Source: Petrolisthes cinctipes
Lineage: Eukaryota; Arthropoda; Malacostraca; Decapoda; Porcellanidae
Assembly (NCBI GenBank): GCA_033782935.1
Contig: JAWQEG010000287.1
Location: 372,001-436,000 of the forward strand
Length of the DNA: 64,000 nucleotides
Reading direction: 5' to 3'
The notes beneath the pieces were generated by a model. It was given only the letters and a program-made list of their open reading frames with translations. It was not told where the DNA came from and made no database searches. Positions 49,018 through 60,440 of the stretch are shown here, piece after piece (the first letter of the stretch is position 1; every line of letters starts with the position of its first letter). A program made the position numbers and the translations under genes.

Positions 49018-50028
49018 AAAACATGCTAAAAATCGATATTTTAAGTGTCCAAAGTCGATATGTGCATGCATCTTCTGTACCCGTTTATATCTCAAATTCA
49101 CGCTCAAAACACCCCAAAAATAGGTATTTTTGGGTCCCAGAAGCGATCTGTACTTGCCTACTCCTAGTTAGAATGTTTTCAAGATACAGACCCAAAACAT
49201 GCTCAAAATCGATATTTTAGGTGCCCAAAAGTCGATATATGCATGCATCTTCAGTACCTGTTTATATCTCAAATTCAGGCTCAAAACACCCGAAAATTCG
49301 ATATTTTTGGGTCCCTGAAGCGATCTGTACATGCCTACTCCGTGTTAGAATATTTTCAATATACAGGCCCAAAACATGCTGAAAATCGATATTTTAGGTG
49401 CCCAAAGTCAATATGTGCATGCATTTTCTGTACCCGTTTATATCTCAAATTCAGGCTCAAAACACCCGAAAATTCGATATTTTGGGGTCCCAGAAGCGAT
49501 CTGTACATGCTTACTCAGTGCTAGAATATTTTCAAAATATATGCCCAAAACATGCTAATAATCGATATTTTAGGTGCCCAAAGTCGATATCTCAAAATTA
49601 TCCCCAAAACACCCGAAAATTCGATATTTTGGGGTCCCAGAAGCGATTTGTACATGCCTACTCCGTGTTAGAGTATTTTCAAAATACAGGCCCAAAACAT
49701 ACAGAAAATCGATATTTTAGGTGCCCAAAAGTCGATATGTGCATGCATCTTCTATACCCGTTTATATCTCAAAATCAGGCTCCAAACACCCGAAAATTCG
49801 ATATGTTTTGGTCCCAGAAGCGATCTGTACATGCCTACTCAGATACAGGCCCAAAACATGCTGAAAATCGATATTTTAGGTGCCCAAAGTCAATATGTGT
49901 ATGCATCTTCTGCACCCGTTTATATCCCAAATTCAACCTCAAAACACCCGAAAATTCGATATTTTTGGGTCCCAGAAGCGATCTGTTCATGCCTACTCAG
50001 TGCTAGAATGTTTTCAAAATATAGGCTC
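49018..50028 (+). repeat. Six-monomer higher-order repeat, 1011 bp (third complete copy)
   Basis: Monomers A 49018 (176), B 49194 (177), C 49371 (176), D 49547 (147), E 49694 (159) and F 49853 (176) keep the order and lengths of the copies 34 and 40 kb upstream. The preceding monomer ends in ATAAGCTC, and an A-like monomer (50029) follows. Conservation of the exact length over this distance shows the six-monomer order to be an ancestral unit of this array. Confidence 0.9.
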
Positions 50029-50382
50029 AAAACATACTAAAAATCGATATTTTAAGTGTCCAAAGTCGATATGTGCATGCATATTCTGTACCCGTTTATA
50101 TTTCAAATTCAGGCTCAAAACACCCGAAAATTCGGTATTTTGGGGTTCTAGAAGTGATCTGTACATGCCTACTCCTAGTTAGAATGTTTTCAAGATACAG
50201 ACCCAATACATGCTCAAAATCGATATTTTAGGTGCCCAAAAGTCGATATGTGCATGCGTCTTCTGTACCCGTTTGTATCTCAAATTCAGGCTCAAAACAC
50301 CCAAAAAATTCGATATTTTGGGGTTCCAGAAGCGATCTGTACATGCTTACTCCGTGTTGGAGTATTTTCAATATACAGGCCC
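50029..50382 (+). repeat. A monomer and 178-bp monomer
   Basis: Starts are 50029 (A type, TATTTCAAATTC, TTTTGGGGTTCTAG) and 50205 (178, AATACATGCT, CCCAAAAAATTCG). The pair equals 45819/45996 in wording. The second is longer because of extra A bases. Confidence 0.8.
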
Positions 50383-50688
50383 AAAACATACTGAAAATCG
50401 ATCTTTTAGGTGCCCAAAAGTCGATATGTGGATGCATCTTCTGTACCCGTTTATATCTCAAATTCAGGCTCAAAACACCCGAAAATTCGATATTTCGGGG
50501 TCCCAGAAGCGATCTGTACATGCCTACTCAGTGCTAGAATATTTTCAAAATATAGCCCCAAAACATGCTATAAATCGATATTTTAGGTGCCCAAATTCGA
50601 TATCTCAAATTCAGGCCCAAAACACCCGAAAATTCGATATTTTTTGGTCCCAGAAGCGATCTGTACATGCCTACTCAGATAGAGGCTC
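50383..50688 (+). repeat. 306-bp two-monomer duplication, copy 1
   Basis: A 177-bp monomer (50383, ATCGATCTTTTAGG, GTGGATGCATC, TATTTCGGGGTCC) and a 129-bp monomer (50560, ATGCTATAAATCG) are repeated immediately at 50689 and 50866. I see only scattered differences, such as AAATTCGATATC against AAAGTCGATATC and AGATAGAGG against AGATACAGG. Confidence 0.92.
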
Positions 50689-50994
50689 AAAACATACTGA
50701 AAATCGATCTTTTAGGTGCCCAAAAGTCGATATGTGGATGCATCTTCTGTACCCGTTTATATCTCAAATTCAGGCTCAAAACACCCGAAAATTCGATATT
50801 TCGGGGTCCCAGAAGCGATCTGTACATGCCTACTCAGTGCTAGAATATTTTCAAAATATAGCCCCAAAACATGCTATAAATCGATATTTTAGGTGCCCAA
50901 AGTCGATATCTCAAATTCAGGCCCAAAACACCCGAAAATTCGATATTTTTTGGTCCCAGAAGCGATCTGTACATGCCTACTCAGATACAGGCTC
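50689..50994 (+). repeat. 306-bp two-monomer duplication, copy 2
   Basis: Second copy, monomers 50689 (177) and 50866 (129). The sum 177 + 129 is divisible by three, so the duplication extends an open reading frame without coding meaning. Confidence 0.92.
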
Positions 50995-52135
50995 AAAACA
51001 TGCTAAAAATCGATATTTTAAGTGTCCAAAGTCGATATGTGCATGCATCTTCTGCACCCGTTTATAACCCAAATTCAGGCTCAAAACACCCGAAAATTCG
51101 ATATTATTGGGTCCCAGAAGCGATCTGTACATGCCTACTCCGTGTTAGAGTATTATCAAAATACACGCCCAAAACATGCTGAAAATCGATATTTTAGGTG
51201 CCCAAAGTCAATATGTGCATGCATTTTCTGTACCCGTTTATATCTCAAATTCAGGCTCAAAACAACCGAAAATTCAATATTTTGGGGTCCCAGAAGCGAT
51301 CTGTACATGCTTACTCAGTGCTAGAATATTTTCATAATATAGGCCCAAAACATGCTAAAAATCAATATTTTAGGTGCCCAAAGTCGATATCTCAAATTTA
51401 TCCCCAAAACACCCGAAAATTTGATATTTTGGGTTCCCAGAAGCGATCTGTACATGCCTACTCCGTGTTAGAGTATTTTCAAATTACAGGCCCAAAACAT
51501 ACAGAAAATCGATCTTTTAGGTGCCCAAAAGTCGATATGTGCATGCATCTTCTATACTCGTTTATATCTCAAATTCAGGCTCCAAACACCCGAAAATTCG
51601 ATATTTTTGAGTCCCAGAAGCGATCTGTACATGCCTACTCAGATACAGGCACAAAACATGCTAAAAATCGATATTTTAGGTGCCCAAAGTCGATATCTCG
51701 AATTCAGGCCCAAAACACCCGAAAATTCGATATTTTGGGGTCCCAGAAGCGATCTGTACATGACTACTCAGTGCTAGAATGTTTTCAAAATATAGGCTCA
51801 AAACATGCTAAAAATCGATATTTTATGTGTCGAAAGTCGATATGTGCATGCATCTTCTGTACCCGTTTATATCTCAAATTCAGGCTCCAAACACCCGAAA
51901 ATTCAATATTTCAGGGTCCCAGAAGCGATCAGTACATGCCTACTCAGATACAGGCCCAAAACATGCTGAAAATCGATATTTTAGGTGCCCAAAGTCAATA
52001 TGTGTATGAGTCTTCTGCACCCGTATATATCTCAAATTCAACCACAAAACACCCGAAAAATAGATATTTTGAGGTCCCAGAAGCGATCTGTACATGCCTA
52101 CTCAGTGCTAGAATGTTTTTTAAAAATAATGGCTC
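50995..52135 (+). repeat. Mixed block with C-D-E order
   Basis: Starts are 50995, 51171 (C), 51347 (D, 147), 51494 (E, 159), 51653 (147), 51800 (158) and 51958 (178). The last is an F-like monomer with GTGTATGAGTCTTC, CCGTATATATC and a run of T before AAAAAT in H2. The same type recurs at 53502 and 54014. Confidence 0.8.
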
Positions 52136-52489
52136 AAAACTTGCTAAAAATCGATATTTTAAGTGTCCAAAGTCGATATGTGCATGCATCTTCTGTACCC
52201 GTTTATATCCAAAATTCATTCTCAAAACACCAGAAAATTCGGTATTTTTGGGTCTTAGAAGGGCTCTGTACATGCTTACCCAGTGCTAGATTAAATTCAA
52301 AATATAGGGCCAAAACATACTAAAAATCGATATTTTAGGTGCCCAAAGTCGAAATGTTCATGCATCTTCTGTACCCGTTTATATCCCAAATTCAATCACA
52401 AAACACCCGAAAAATCGATATTTTTCGGTCCCAGAAGCGATCTGTACATGCCTACTCAGTGCTAGAATGTTTTTTAAAAATATAGGCTC
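52136..52489 (+). repeat. Displaced copy of diverged monomers
   Basis: H2 of 52136 (AATTCATTCTCAAAACACCAG, GGGTCTTAGAAG, TTACCCAGTGCTAGATTAAA) and the following H1 at 52312 (GTCGAAATGTTCATGC) match the region around 23560-23720, which lies 28.6 kb upstream. H2 of 52312 is then of a different, ordinary type (TTCAATCACAAAAC). So a short tract of the diverged block was inserted or copied here. Confidence 0.8.
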
Positions 52490-52562
52490 AAAACTTGCTA
52501 AAAATCGATATTTTAAGTGTCCAAAGTCGATATGTGCATGCATCTTCTGTACCCGTTTATAT

Positions 52563-52916
52563 CTCAAATTCATGCTCAAAACACCCGAAAAATCGGTATT
52601 TTTGGGTCCTAGAAGCGATATGTACATTCCTACTCCTAGTTAGAATTATTCCAAAATACAGACCCAAAACATGCTCAAAATCGATATTTTAGGTGCCCAA
52701 AAGTCGATATGTGCATGCATCTTCTGTACCCGTTTATATCTCAAATTCATGCTCAAAACACCCGAAAAATCGGTATTTTTGGGTCCTAGAAGCGATATGT
52801 ACATTCCTACTCCTAGTTAGAATTATTCCAAAATACAGACCCAAAACATGCTCAAAATCGATATTTTAGGTGCCCAAAAGTCGATATGTGCATGCATCTT
52901 CTGTACCCGTTTATAT
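52563..52916 (+). repeat. Identical 177-bp doublet
   Basis: 52563-52739 and 52740-52916 appear identical: CTCAAATTCATGC, AAAAATCGG, AGCGATATGTACATTCC, TTAGAATTATTCC. The TTAGAATTATTCC and GATATGTACATTCC marks are not seen elsewhere in the window. After 52916 the sequence changes to CTGAAATTCAGG. This is the most recent-looking single-monomer duplication. Confidence 0.9.
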
Positions 52917-54367
52917 CTGAAATTCAGGCTCAAAACACCCGAAAATTCGATATTTTGGGGTCCCAGAAGCGATCTGTATATGTCTACGCAGTGCTAGAAT
53001 ATTTTCAAAATACAGGCCCAAAACATGCTAAAAATCGATATTTTAGGTGCCCAAAGTCGATATCTCAAATTCAGGCCCAGAACACCCGAAAATTCGATAT
53101 TTTGGGGTCCCAGACGCGATCTGTACATGCCTACTCCGTGTTAGAGTATTTTTAATATACAGGCCTAAAACATACTGAAAATCGATCTTTTAGGTGCCCA
53201 AAAGTCGATATGTGTATGCATCTTCTGCACCCGTTTCTATCCCAAATTCAGGCTTAAAACACCCGAAAATTCGATATTTTTGGGTCCCAGAAGCGATCTG
53301 TACATGACTACTCAGTGCTAGAATGTTTTCAAAATATAGGCTCAAAACATGCAAAAAATTGATATTTTAAGTGTCCAAAGTCGATATGTGCATGCATCTT
53401 CTGTACCCGTTTATATCTCAAATTCAGGCTACAAACACCCGAAAATTCGATATTTTGGGGTCCCAGAAGCGATCTGTACATGCCTACTCAGATACAGGCC
53501 CAAAATATGCTGAAAATCGATATTTTAGGTCCCCAAAGTCAATATGTGTATGAGTCTTCTGCACCCGTATATATCTCAAATTCAACCACAAAACACCCGA
53601 AAATTCGATATTATTCGGTCCCAGAAGCGATCTGTACATGCCTACTCAGTGTTAGAATGTTTTTTTAAAATATAGGCTCAAAACATGCTAAAAATCGATA
53701 TTTTAAGTGTCCAAAGTCGATATGTGCATGCATCTTCAGTACCTGTTTATATCTCAAATTCAGGCTCAAAACACCCGAAAATTCGATATTTTTGGGTCCC
53801 TGAAGCTATCTGTACATGCCTACTCCGTGTTAGAGTATTTTCAAAATACAGGCCCAAAACATGCTGAAAATCGATATTTTAGGTGCCCAAAGTCAATATG
53901 TGCATGCATTTTCTGTACCCGTTTATATCTCAAATTCAGGCTCAAAACACCCGAAAATTCAATATTTTGGGGTCCCAGAAGCGATCAGTACATGCCTACT
54001 CAGATACAGTCCCAAAACATGCTGAAAATCGATATTTTAGGTCCCCAAAGTCAATATGTGTATGAGTCTTCTGCACCCGTATATATCTCAAATTCAACCA
54101 CAAAACACCCGAAAATTCGATATTATTCGGTCCCAGAAGCGATCTGTACATGCCTACTCAGTGTTAGAATGTTTTTTAAAAATATAGGCTCAAAACATGC
54201 TAAAAATCGATATTTTAAGTGTCCAAAGTCGATATGTGCATGCATCTTCTGTACCCGTTTATATCTCAAATTCAGGCTCAAAACACCCGAAAAATCGGTA
54301 TTTTTGGGTCCTAGAAGCGATCTGTACATGCCTACTCCTAGTTAGAATGTTTTCAAGATACTGACCC
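52917..54367 (+). repeat. Block with 512-bp offset repeats
   Basis: Starts inside are 53020 (147), 53167, 53344 (158), 53502 (178), 53680, 53856 (158), 54014 (178) and 54192. Monomers 53502 and 54014 share GGTCCCCAAAGTC, GTGTATGAGTC, CCGTATATATC and a TTATTCGG core, offset 512 bp. The 158-bp monomers before them differ in H1. The T run in H2 of 53502 and 54014 is longer than normal (TGTTTTTTTAAAA and TGTTTTTTAAAAA). Confidence 0.82.
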
Positions 54368-57300
54368 AAAACATGCTTAAAAATCGATATTTTAGGTGCC
54401 CAAAAGTCGATATGTGAATGCATCTTCTGTACCTGTTTATATCTCTTTCAGGCTCAAAACACCCGAAAATTCGATATTTTGGGGTCCCAGAAGCGATCTG
54501 TACATGCCTAGGCAGTGCTAGAATATTTTCAAAATACAGGCCCAAAACATGCTAAAAATCGATATTTTAGGTGCCCAAAGTCGATATCTCAAATTCAGGC
54601 CCAAAACACCCGAAAATTCGATATTTTGGGGTCCCAGAAGCGATCTGTACATGCCTACTCCGTATTAGAGTATTTTTAATATACAGGCCCAAAACATACT
54701 GAAAATCGATCTTTTAGGTGCCCAAAAGTCGATATGTGTATGCATCTTCTGCACCCGTTTATATCCCAAATTCAACCTCAAAACACCCGAAAATTCGATA
54801 TTTTTGGGTCCCAGAAGCGATCTGTACATGCCTACTCAGTGCTAGAATGTTTTTAAAATATAGGCTCAAAACATGCTAAAAATCGTTATTTTAAGTGTCC
54901 AAAGTCAATATGTGCTTTCATCTTCTGTACCCGTTTATATCTCAAATTCAGGCTTAAAACACCCGAAAATTCGATATTTTGGGGTCCCAGAAGTGATCTG
55001 TACATATCTACATTGTGCTAAAATATTTTCAAAATATAGGCTCAAAACATGCTAAAAATTGATATTTTAAGTGTCCAAAGTCGATATGTGCATGCATCTT
55101 CTGTACCCGTTTATATCTCAAATTCAGGCTCAAAACACCCGAAAACTCGATATTTTGGGGTCTCAGAAGCGATCTGTACATGCTTACTCAGTGCTAGAAT
55201 ATTTTCAAAATATAGGCCCAAACATGCTAAAAATCGATATTTTAGGTGCCCAAATTCGATATCTCAAATTTACCCCTAAAACACCCGAAAATTCTATATT
55301 TTGGGGTCCCAGAAGCGATCTGTACATGCCTACTCCGTGTTAGAGTATTTTCAAAATACAGGCCCAAAACATACAGAAAATCGATATTTTTGGTGCCCAA
55401 AAGTCGATATGTGCATGCATCTTCTATACCCGTTTATATCTCAAATTCAGGCTCCAAACGCCCGAAAATTCGATATTTTTTGGTCCCAGATTCGATCTGT
55501 ACATGCCTACTCCGATACAGGCCCAAAACATGCTGAAAATCGATATTTTAGGTGCCCAAAGTCAATATGTGTATGCATCTTCTGCACCCGTTTATATCTC
55601 AAATTCAACCTCAAAACACCCGAAAATTCGATATTTTTTGGTAACAGAAGTGATCTATACATGCAAACTCAGTGCTAGAATGTTTTCAAAATATAGGCTC
55701 AAAACATGCCTAAAATCGATATTTTAAGTGTCAAAAGTCGATATGTGCATGCATCTTCTGTACACGTTTATATCTCAAATTCAGGCTCAAAACACCCGAA
55801 AATTCGGTATTTTTGGGTAATAGAAGCGATATGTACATGCCTACTCCTAGTTAGAATGTTTTCAAGATACAGACCTAAAACATGCTCAAAATCGATATTT
55901 TAGGTGCCCAAAAGTCGATATGTGCATTCATCTTCAGTACCTGTTTATATCTCAAATTCAGGCTCACAATATTCGAAAATTCGATATTTTTGGGTAATAG
56001 AAGCAATCTGTACATGCTTACTCCTAGTTAGAATGTTTTTAAGATACAGACCCAAAACATGCTCAAAATCGATATTTTAGGTGCCCAAAAGTCTTCAGTA
56101 CCTGTTTATATTTCAAATTCAGGCTCAAAACATCCGAAAATTCGATATTTTTGGGCCCAAGAAGCGATCTGTACATGCCTACTCCGTGTTAGAGTATTTT
56201 CAATCTACAGGCCCAAAACATGCTGAATATCGATATTTTAGGTGCCCAAAGTCAATATGTGCATCCATTTTCTGTACCCGTTTATATTTCAAATTCAGGC
56301 TCAAAACACCTGTAAATTCGATATTTTTGGGTCCCAGAAGCGATCTGTACATGCCTACTCCGTGCTAGAATATTTTCAAAATATAGGCCCAAAACATGCT
56401 AAAAATCGATATTTTAGGTGCTCAAAGTCGATATCTCAAATTCAGGCCTAAAACATCCGAAAATCGATATTTTGGGGTCCCAGAAGCGATCTGTACATGC
56501 CTACTCAGATAAAAGCCCAAAACATGCTGTAAATCGATATTTTAGGTGCCCAAAAGTCGATATGTGTAAGCATCTTCTATACCCGTTTATATCTCAAATT
56601 CAGGCTCCAAACACCCGAAAATTTGATATTTTGGGGTCCCAGAAGCGATCTGTACATGCCTAATCAGATACAGGCCCAAAACATGCTGAAAATCGATATT
56701 TTTGGTGCCCAAAGTCAATATTTGTATGCATCGTCTGAACCCGTTTATATCCCAAATTCAACCACGAAACACCTGAAAATTCGATATTTTTAAGTCCCAG
56801 AAGCAATTTGTACATGCCTACTCAGTGCTAGAGTGTTTTCAAAACATAGGCTCAAAACATGCTAAAAATCGATATTTTAAGTGTCCAAAGTCGATATGTG
56901 CATGCATCTTCTGTACCCGTTTATATCTCAAATTGAGGGTCAAAACACCCTAAAATTCGGTATTTTTTGGTCCTAGAAGCGATCTGTACATGACTACTCC
57001 TAGTTATAATGTTTTCAAGATACAGACCCAAAACATGCTAAAAATCGATATTTTCGGTGCCCAAAAGTCGATATTTGCATGCATCATCAGTACCCGTTTA
57101 TATTTCAAATTCAGGCTCAAAACACTCGAAAATTCGATATTTTGGGGTCCCAGAAGCGATCTGTACATGCCTACTCCGTGTTAGAGTATTTTCAAAATAC
57201 AGGCCGAAAACATACTGAAAATCGATCTTTTAGTTGCCCAAAAGTCGATATGTGTATGCATCTTATGTACCCGTTTATATCTCAAATTTAAGCTCAAAAC

Positions 57301-57383
57301 ACCCGAAAATTCGATATTTTTGGGTCCCTGAAGCGATCTGTACATGCCTACTTCGTGTTAGAGTATTTTCAAAATACAGGCCC
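54368..57383 (+). repeat. Mixed block with irregular deletions
   Basis: Starts are 54368, 54544 (147), 54691, 54868, 55044, 55220 (146), 55366 (159), 55525, 55701, 55877, 56054 (161), 56215, 56391 (128), 56519 (159), 56678, 56854, 57030 and 57207. In 54368 ATCTCAAATTCAGG is altered to ATCTCTTTCAGG. In 56054 the stretch between AAAAGTC and TTCAGTACC is missing. H2 of 55525, 55701 and 55877 carries GGGTAATAG or GGTAACAG instead of GGTCCCAG. These single-copy changes and the lack of long duplications suggest an older, less homogenised stretch. Confidence 0.78.
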
Positions 57384-58206
57384 AAAACAAGCTAAAAAAT
57401 ATTATTTTAGGTGCCCAAAGTCGATATCTCAAATTAAGCACCAAAACACCCGAAAATTCGATATTTTGGGGTCCCAGAAGCTAACTGTACATGCCTACTC
57501 TGTGTTAGAGTATTTTCAAAATATAGGCCCAAATCATGCTGAAAATCGATATTTTAGGTGCCCAAAGTCAATATGTGCATGCATCTTCAGTACCCGTTTA
57601 TATCTCAAATTCAGGCTCAAAACACCCGAAAATTCGATATTTTGGGGTACTTGAAGCGATCTGTACATGCCTACTCCGTGTTAGAGTATTTTCAAAATAC
57701 AGGCCCAAAACATACTGAAAATCGATATTTTAGGTGCCCAAAGTCAATATGTGCATGCATCTTCTGTACCCGTTCATATCTCAAATTCAGGCTCAAAACA
57801 CCCGAACATTCAATATTTTGGGGTCCCAGAAGCGATCTGTACATACCTACTCATTGCTAGAATATTTTCAAATTATAGGTCCAAAACATGCTAAATATCG
57901 ATATTTTAGGTGCCTAAAGTTGATATCTCAAATTCAGGCCAAAAACACTCGAAAATTCGATATTTTGGGGTCCAAGAAGTGATCTGTACATGCCTACTTC
58001 GTGTTAGAGTCTTTTCAAAATACAGGCCCAAAACATACTGAAAATCGATCTTTTAGGTGCCCAAAAGTCGATATGTGCATGCATTTTCTGTACCCGTTTA
58101 TATCTCAAATTTAGGCTCAAAACACCCGAAAATTCGATATAATGGAGTCCCAGAAACGATCTGTACATGCCTACTTCGTGTTAGAGTATTTTCAAAATAC
58201 AGGCCC
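57384..58206 (+). repeat. Transition to a domain rich in 147-bp monomers
   Basis: Starts are 57384 (147), 57531, 57707, 57883 (147) and 58030. H1 of 57384 is altered to AAAAAATATTATTTTAGG. The monomer at 57883 has GTTGATATCTC, which becomes common downstream. Confidence 0.78.
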
Positions 58207-58794
58207 AAAACATGCTAAAAATCGATATTTTAGGTGCCCAAAGTCGATATCTCAAATTAAGGCCCAAAACACCCTAAAATTCGATATTTTGGGGTCCCAA
58301 AAGCGATCTGTACATACCTACTCATTGCTAAAATATTTTCAAAACATAGGCCCAAAACAAGTTAAAAATCGATATTTCAGGTGCCCAAAGTTGATATCTC
58401 AAATACAGGCTCAAAACACCCGAAAATTTGATATTTTTGGGTCCCAGAAGCGATCTGTACATGCCTACTCAGTGCTAGAATATTTTCAAAATATAGGTCC
58501 AAAACATGCTAAAAATCGATATTTTAGGTGCCCAAAGTCGATATCTCAAATTAAGGCCCAAAAAACCCGAAAATTCGATATTTTGGGGTCCCAGAAGCGA
58601 TCTGGACATACCTACTCATTGCTAAAATATTTTCAAAACATAGGCCCAAAACATGTTAAAAATCGATTTTTCAGATGCCCAAAGTTGATATCTCAAATTC
58701 AGGCTCAAAACACCAGAAAATTTGATATTTTTGGGTCCCAGAAGCGATATGTACATGCCTACTCAGTGCTAGAATATTTTCAAAATATAGGTCC
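58207..58794 (+). repeat. Run of four 147-bp monomers as two 294-bp dimers
   Basis: Starts 58207, 58354, 58501 and 58648 give four successive 147-bp units with no full-length monomer between. Units 1 and 3 share AATTAAGGCCCAAAA; units 2 and 4 share ACA(A/T)GTTAAAAATCG, TTTCAG(G/A)TGCCC and GTTGATATCTC. The run is therefore a dimer of 294 bp present twice. Here the deleted variant has become the repeating unit in its own right. Its length equals the DNA wrapped in a nucleosome core; whether that matters is unknown. Confidence 0.9.
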
Positions 58795-60440
58795 AAAACA
58801 TGCTAAAAATCGATATTTTAAGTGTCCAAAGTCGATATGTGCATGTATCTTCTGTACCCGTTTATATCTCAAATTCAGGCTCAAAACACCCGAAAATTCG
58901 GTATTTTTGGGTCCTGGAAGCGATCTGTAGATGCCTACTCCTAGTTAGAATGTTTTCTAGATACAGACCCAAAACATGCTCAAAATCGATATTTTCTGTG
59001 CCCAAAAGTCGATATATGCATGCATCTTCAGTACCCGTTTATATCTCAAATTCAGGCTCAAAACACCCGAAAATTCGATATTTTGGGGTCCCTGAATCGA
59101 TCTGGACATGCCTACTCCGTTTTAGAGTATTTCCAAAATACAGGCCCAAAACATGCTGAAAATCGATATTATAGGTGCAGAAAGTCTATATGTGTATGCA
59201 TCTTCTGTACCCGTTTATATCTCATATTCTGGCTCAAAACACCCGAAAATTCGATATTTTTGGGTTCCAGAAGCGATCTGTACATACCTAGGCACTCATT
59301 GCTAAAATATTTTCAAAACATAGGCCCAAAACATGTTAAAAATAAATATTTCAGGTGCCCAAAGTTGATATCTCAAATTCAGGCTCAAAACACCCGAAAA
59401 TTCCATATTTTGGGGTCCCAGAAGCGATCTGTACATGCCTACTCAGTGCTAGAATATTTTCAAAATATAGGCCCAAAACGTGCTAAAAATTGATATTTTA
59501 GGTGCCCGAAGTCGATATCTCAAATTCAGGCTCAAAACACAAGAAAATTCGATATTTTGGTGTCCCAGAAGCGATCTGTACATGCCTACTCCGTGTTAGA
59601 GTATTTTCAAAATACAGGCCCAAAACATACTGAAAATCGATCTTTTAAGTGCCCAAAAGTCGATATGTGTATGCATCTTCTGTACCCGTTTATATCTCAA
59701 ATTTAGGCTCAAAACACCCGAAAATTCGATATTTTGGGGTCCCAGAAGTGATCTGTACTGGCCTATTCAGATACAGGCCCAAAACATGCTGAAAATCGAT
59801 ATATTAAGTGCCCAAAGTCAATATGTGCATGCATCTTCTGTACCCGTTTATATCTCAAATTCAGGCTCAAAATACCCGAAAATTTGATATTTTGGAGTCC
59901 CAGAAGCGATATGTACATGCCTACTCCGTGTTAGAGTATTTTCAAAATACAGGCCCAAAACATACTGAAAATCGATCTTTTATGTGCCCAAAAGTCGATA
60001 TGTGAATGCATCTTCTGTACCCATTTATATCTCAAATTCAGGTTCCAAACACCCGGAAATTCGATATTTTGGAGTCCTAGAAGCGATCTGTACATGCCTA
60101 CTCAGTGCTAGAATATTTTCAAAATATAGACCCAAAACCTGCTAGAAATAGATATTTTAGGTGCCCTAAGTTGATATCTCAAATTCAGGCCCAAAACACC
60201 CGAAAATCCGATATTTTGGAGTCCCAGAAGCGATCTGTACATGCCTACTTCGTGTTAGAGTATTTTGAAAATACAGGCCCAAATTACTGTATACTGAAAA
60301 TCGATCTTTTAGGTGCCCAAAGTCGATATGTGCATGCATCTTCTGTTTCCGTTTATATCTCAAATTCAGGCTCAAAACACCCGAAAATTCGATATTTTGG
60401 AGTCCCAGAAGCGATATGTACATGCTTACTCCGTGTTAGA
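58795..60440 (+). repeat. Mixed block with further 147-bp pairs
   Basis: Starts are 58795, 58971 (177), 59148 (180), 59328 (147), 59475 (147), 59622 (159), 59781, 59957 (177), 60134 (147) and 60281 (181). The 59148 monomer carries an insertion, ACCTAGGCACTCATTG, and the two 147-bp monomers after it continue the pattern of 58207-58794. The monomer at 60281 is the first with AAATTACTGTATACTGAAAATC at its start, about five bases longer than AAAACATACTGAAAATC. Confidence 0.8.

Noticed and set aside
51198..52289. Open reading frame of 363 codons, and other long frames at 39074-40075, 50210-51067 and 58142-58930
   Set aside because: The translation only repeats the monomer in one frame, ends wherever a 176-bp monomer shifts the frame, and has equivalents on all frames of neighbouring monomers. 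There is no codon-position pattern, promoter or intron signal. Not annotated as genes.
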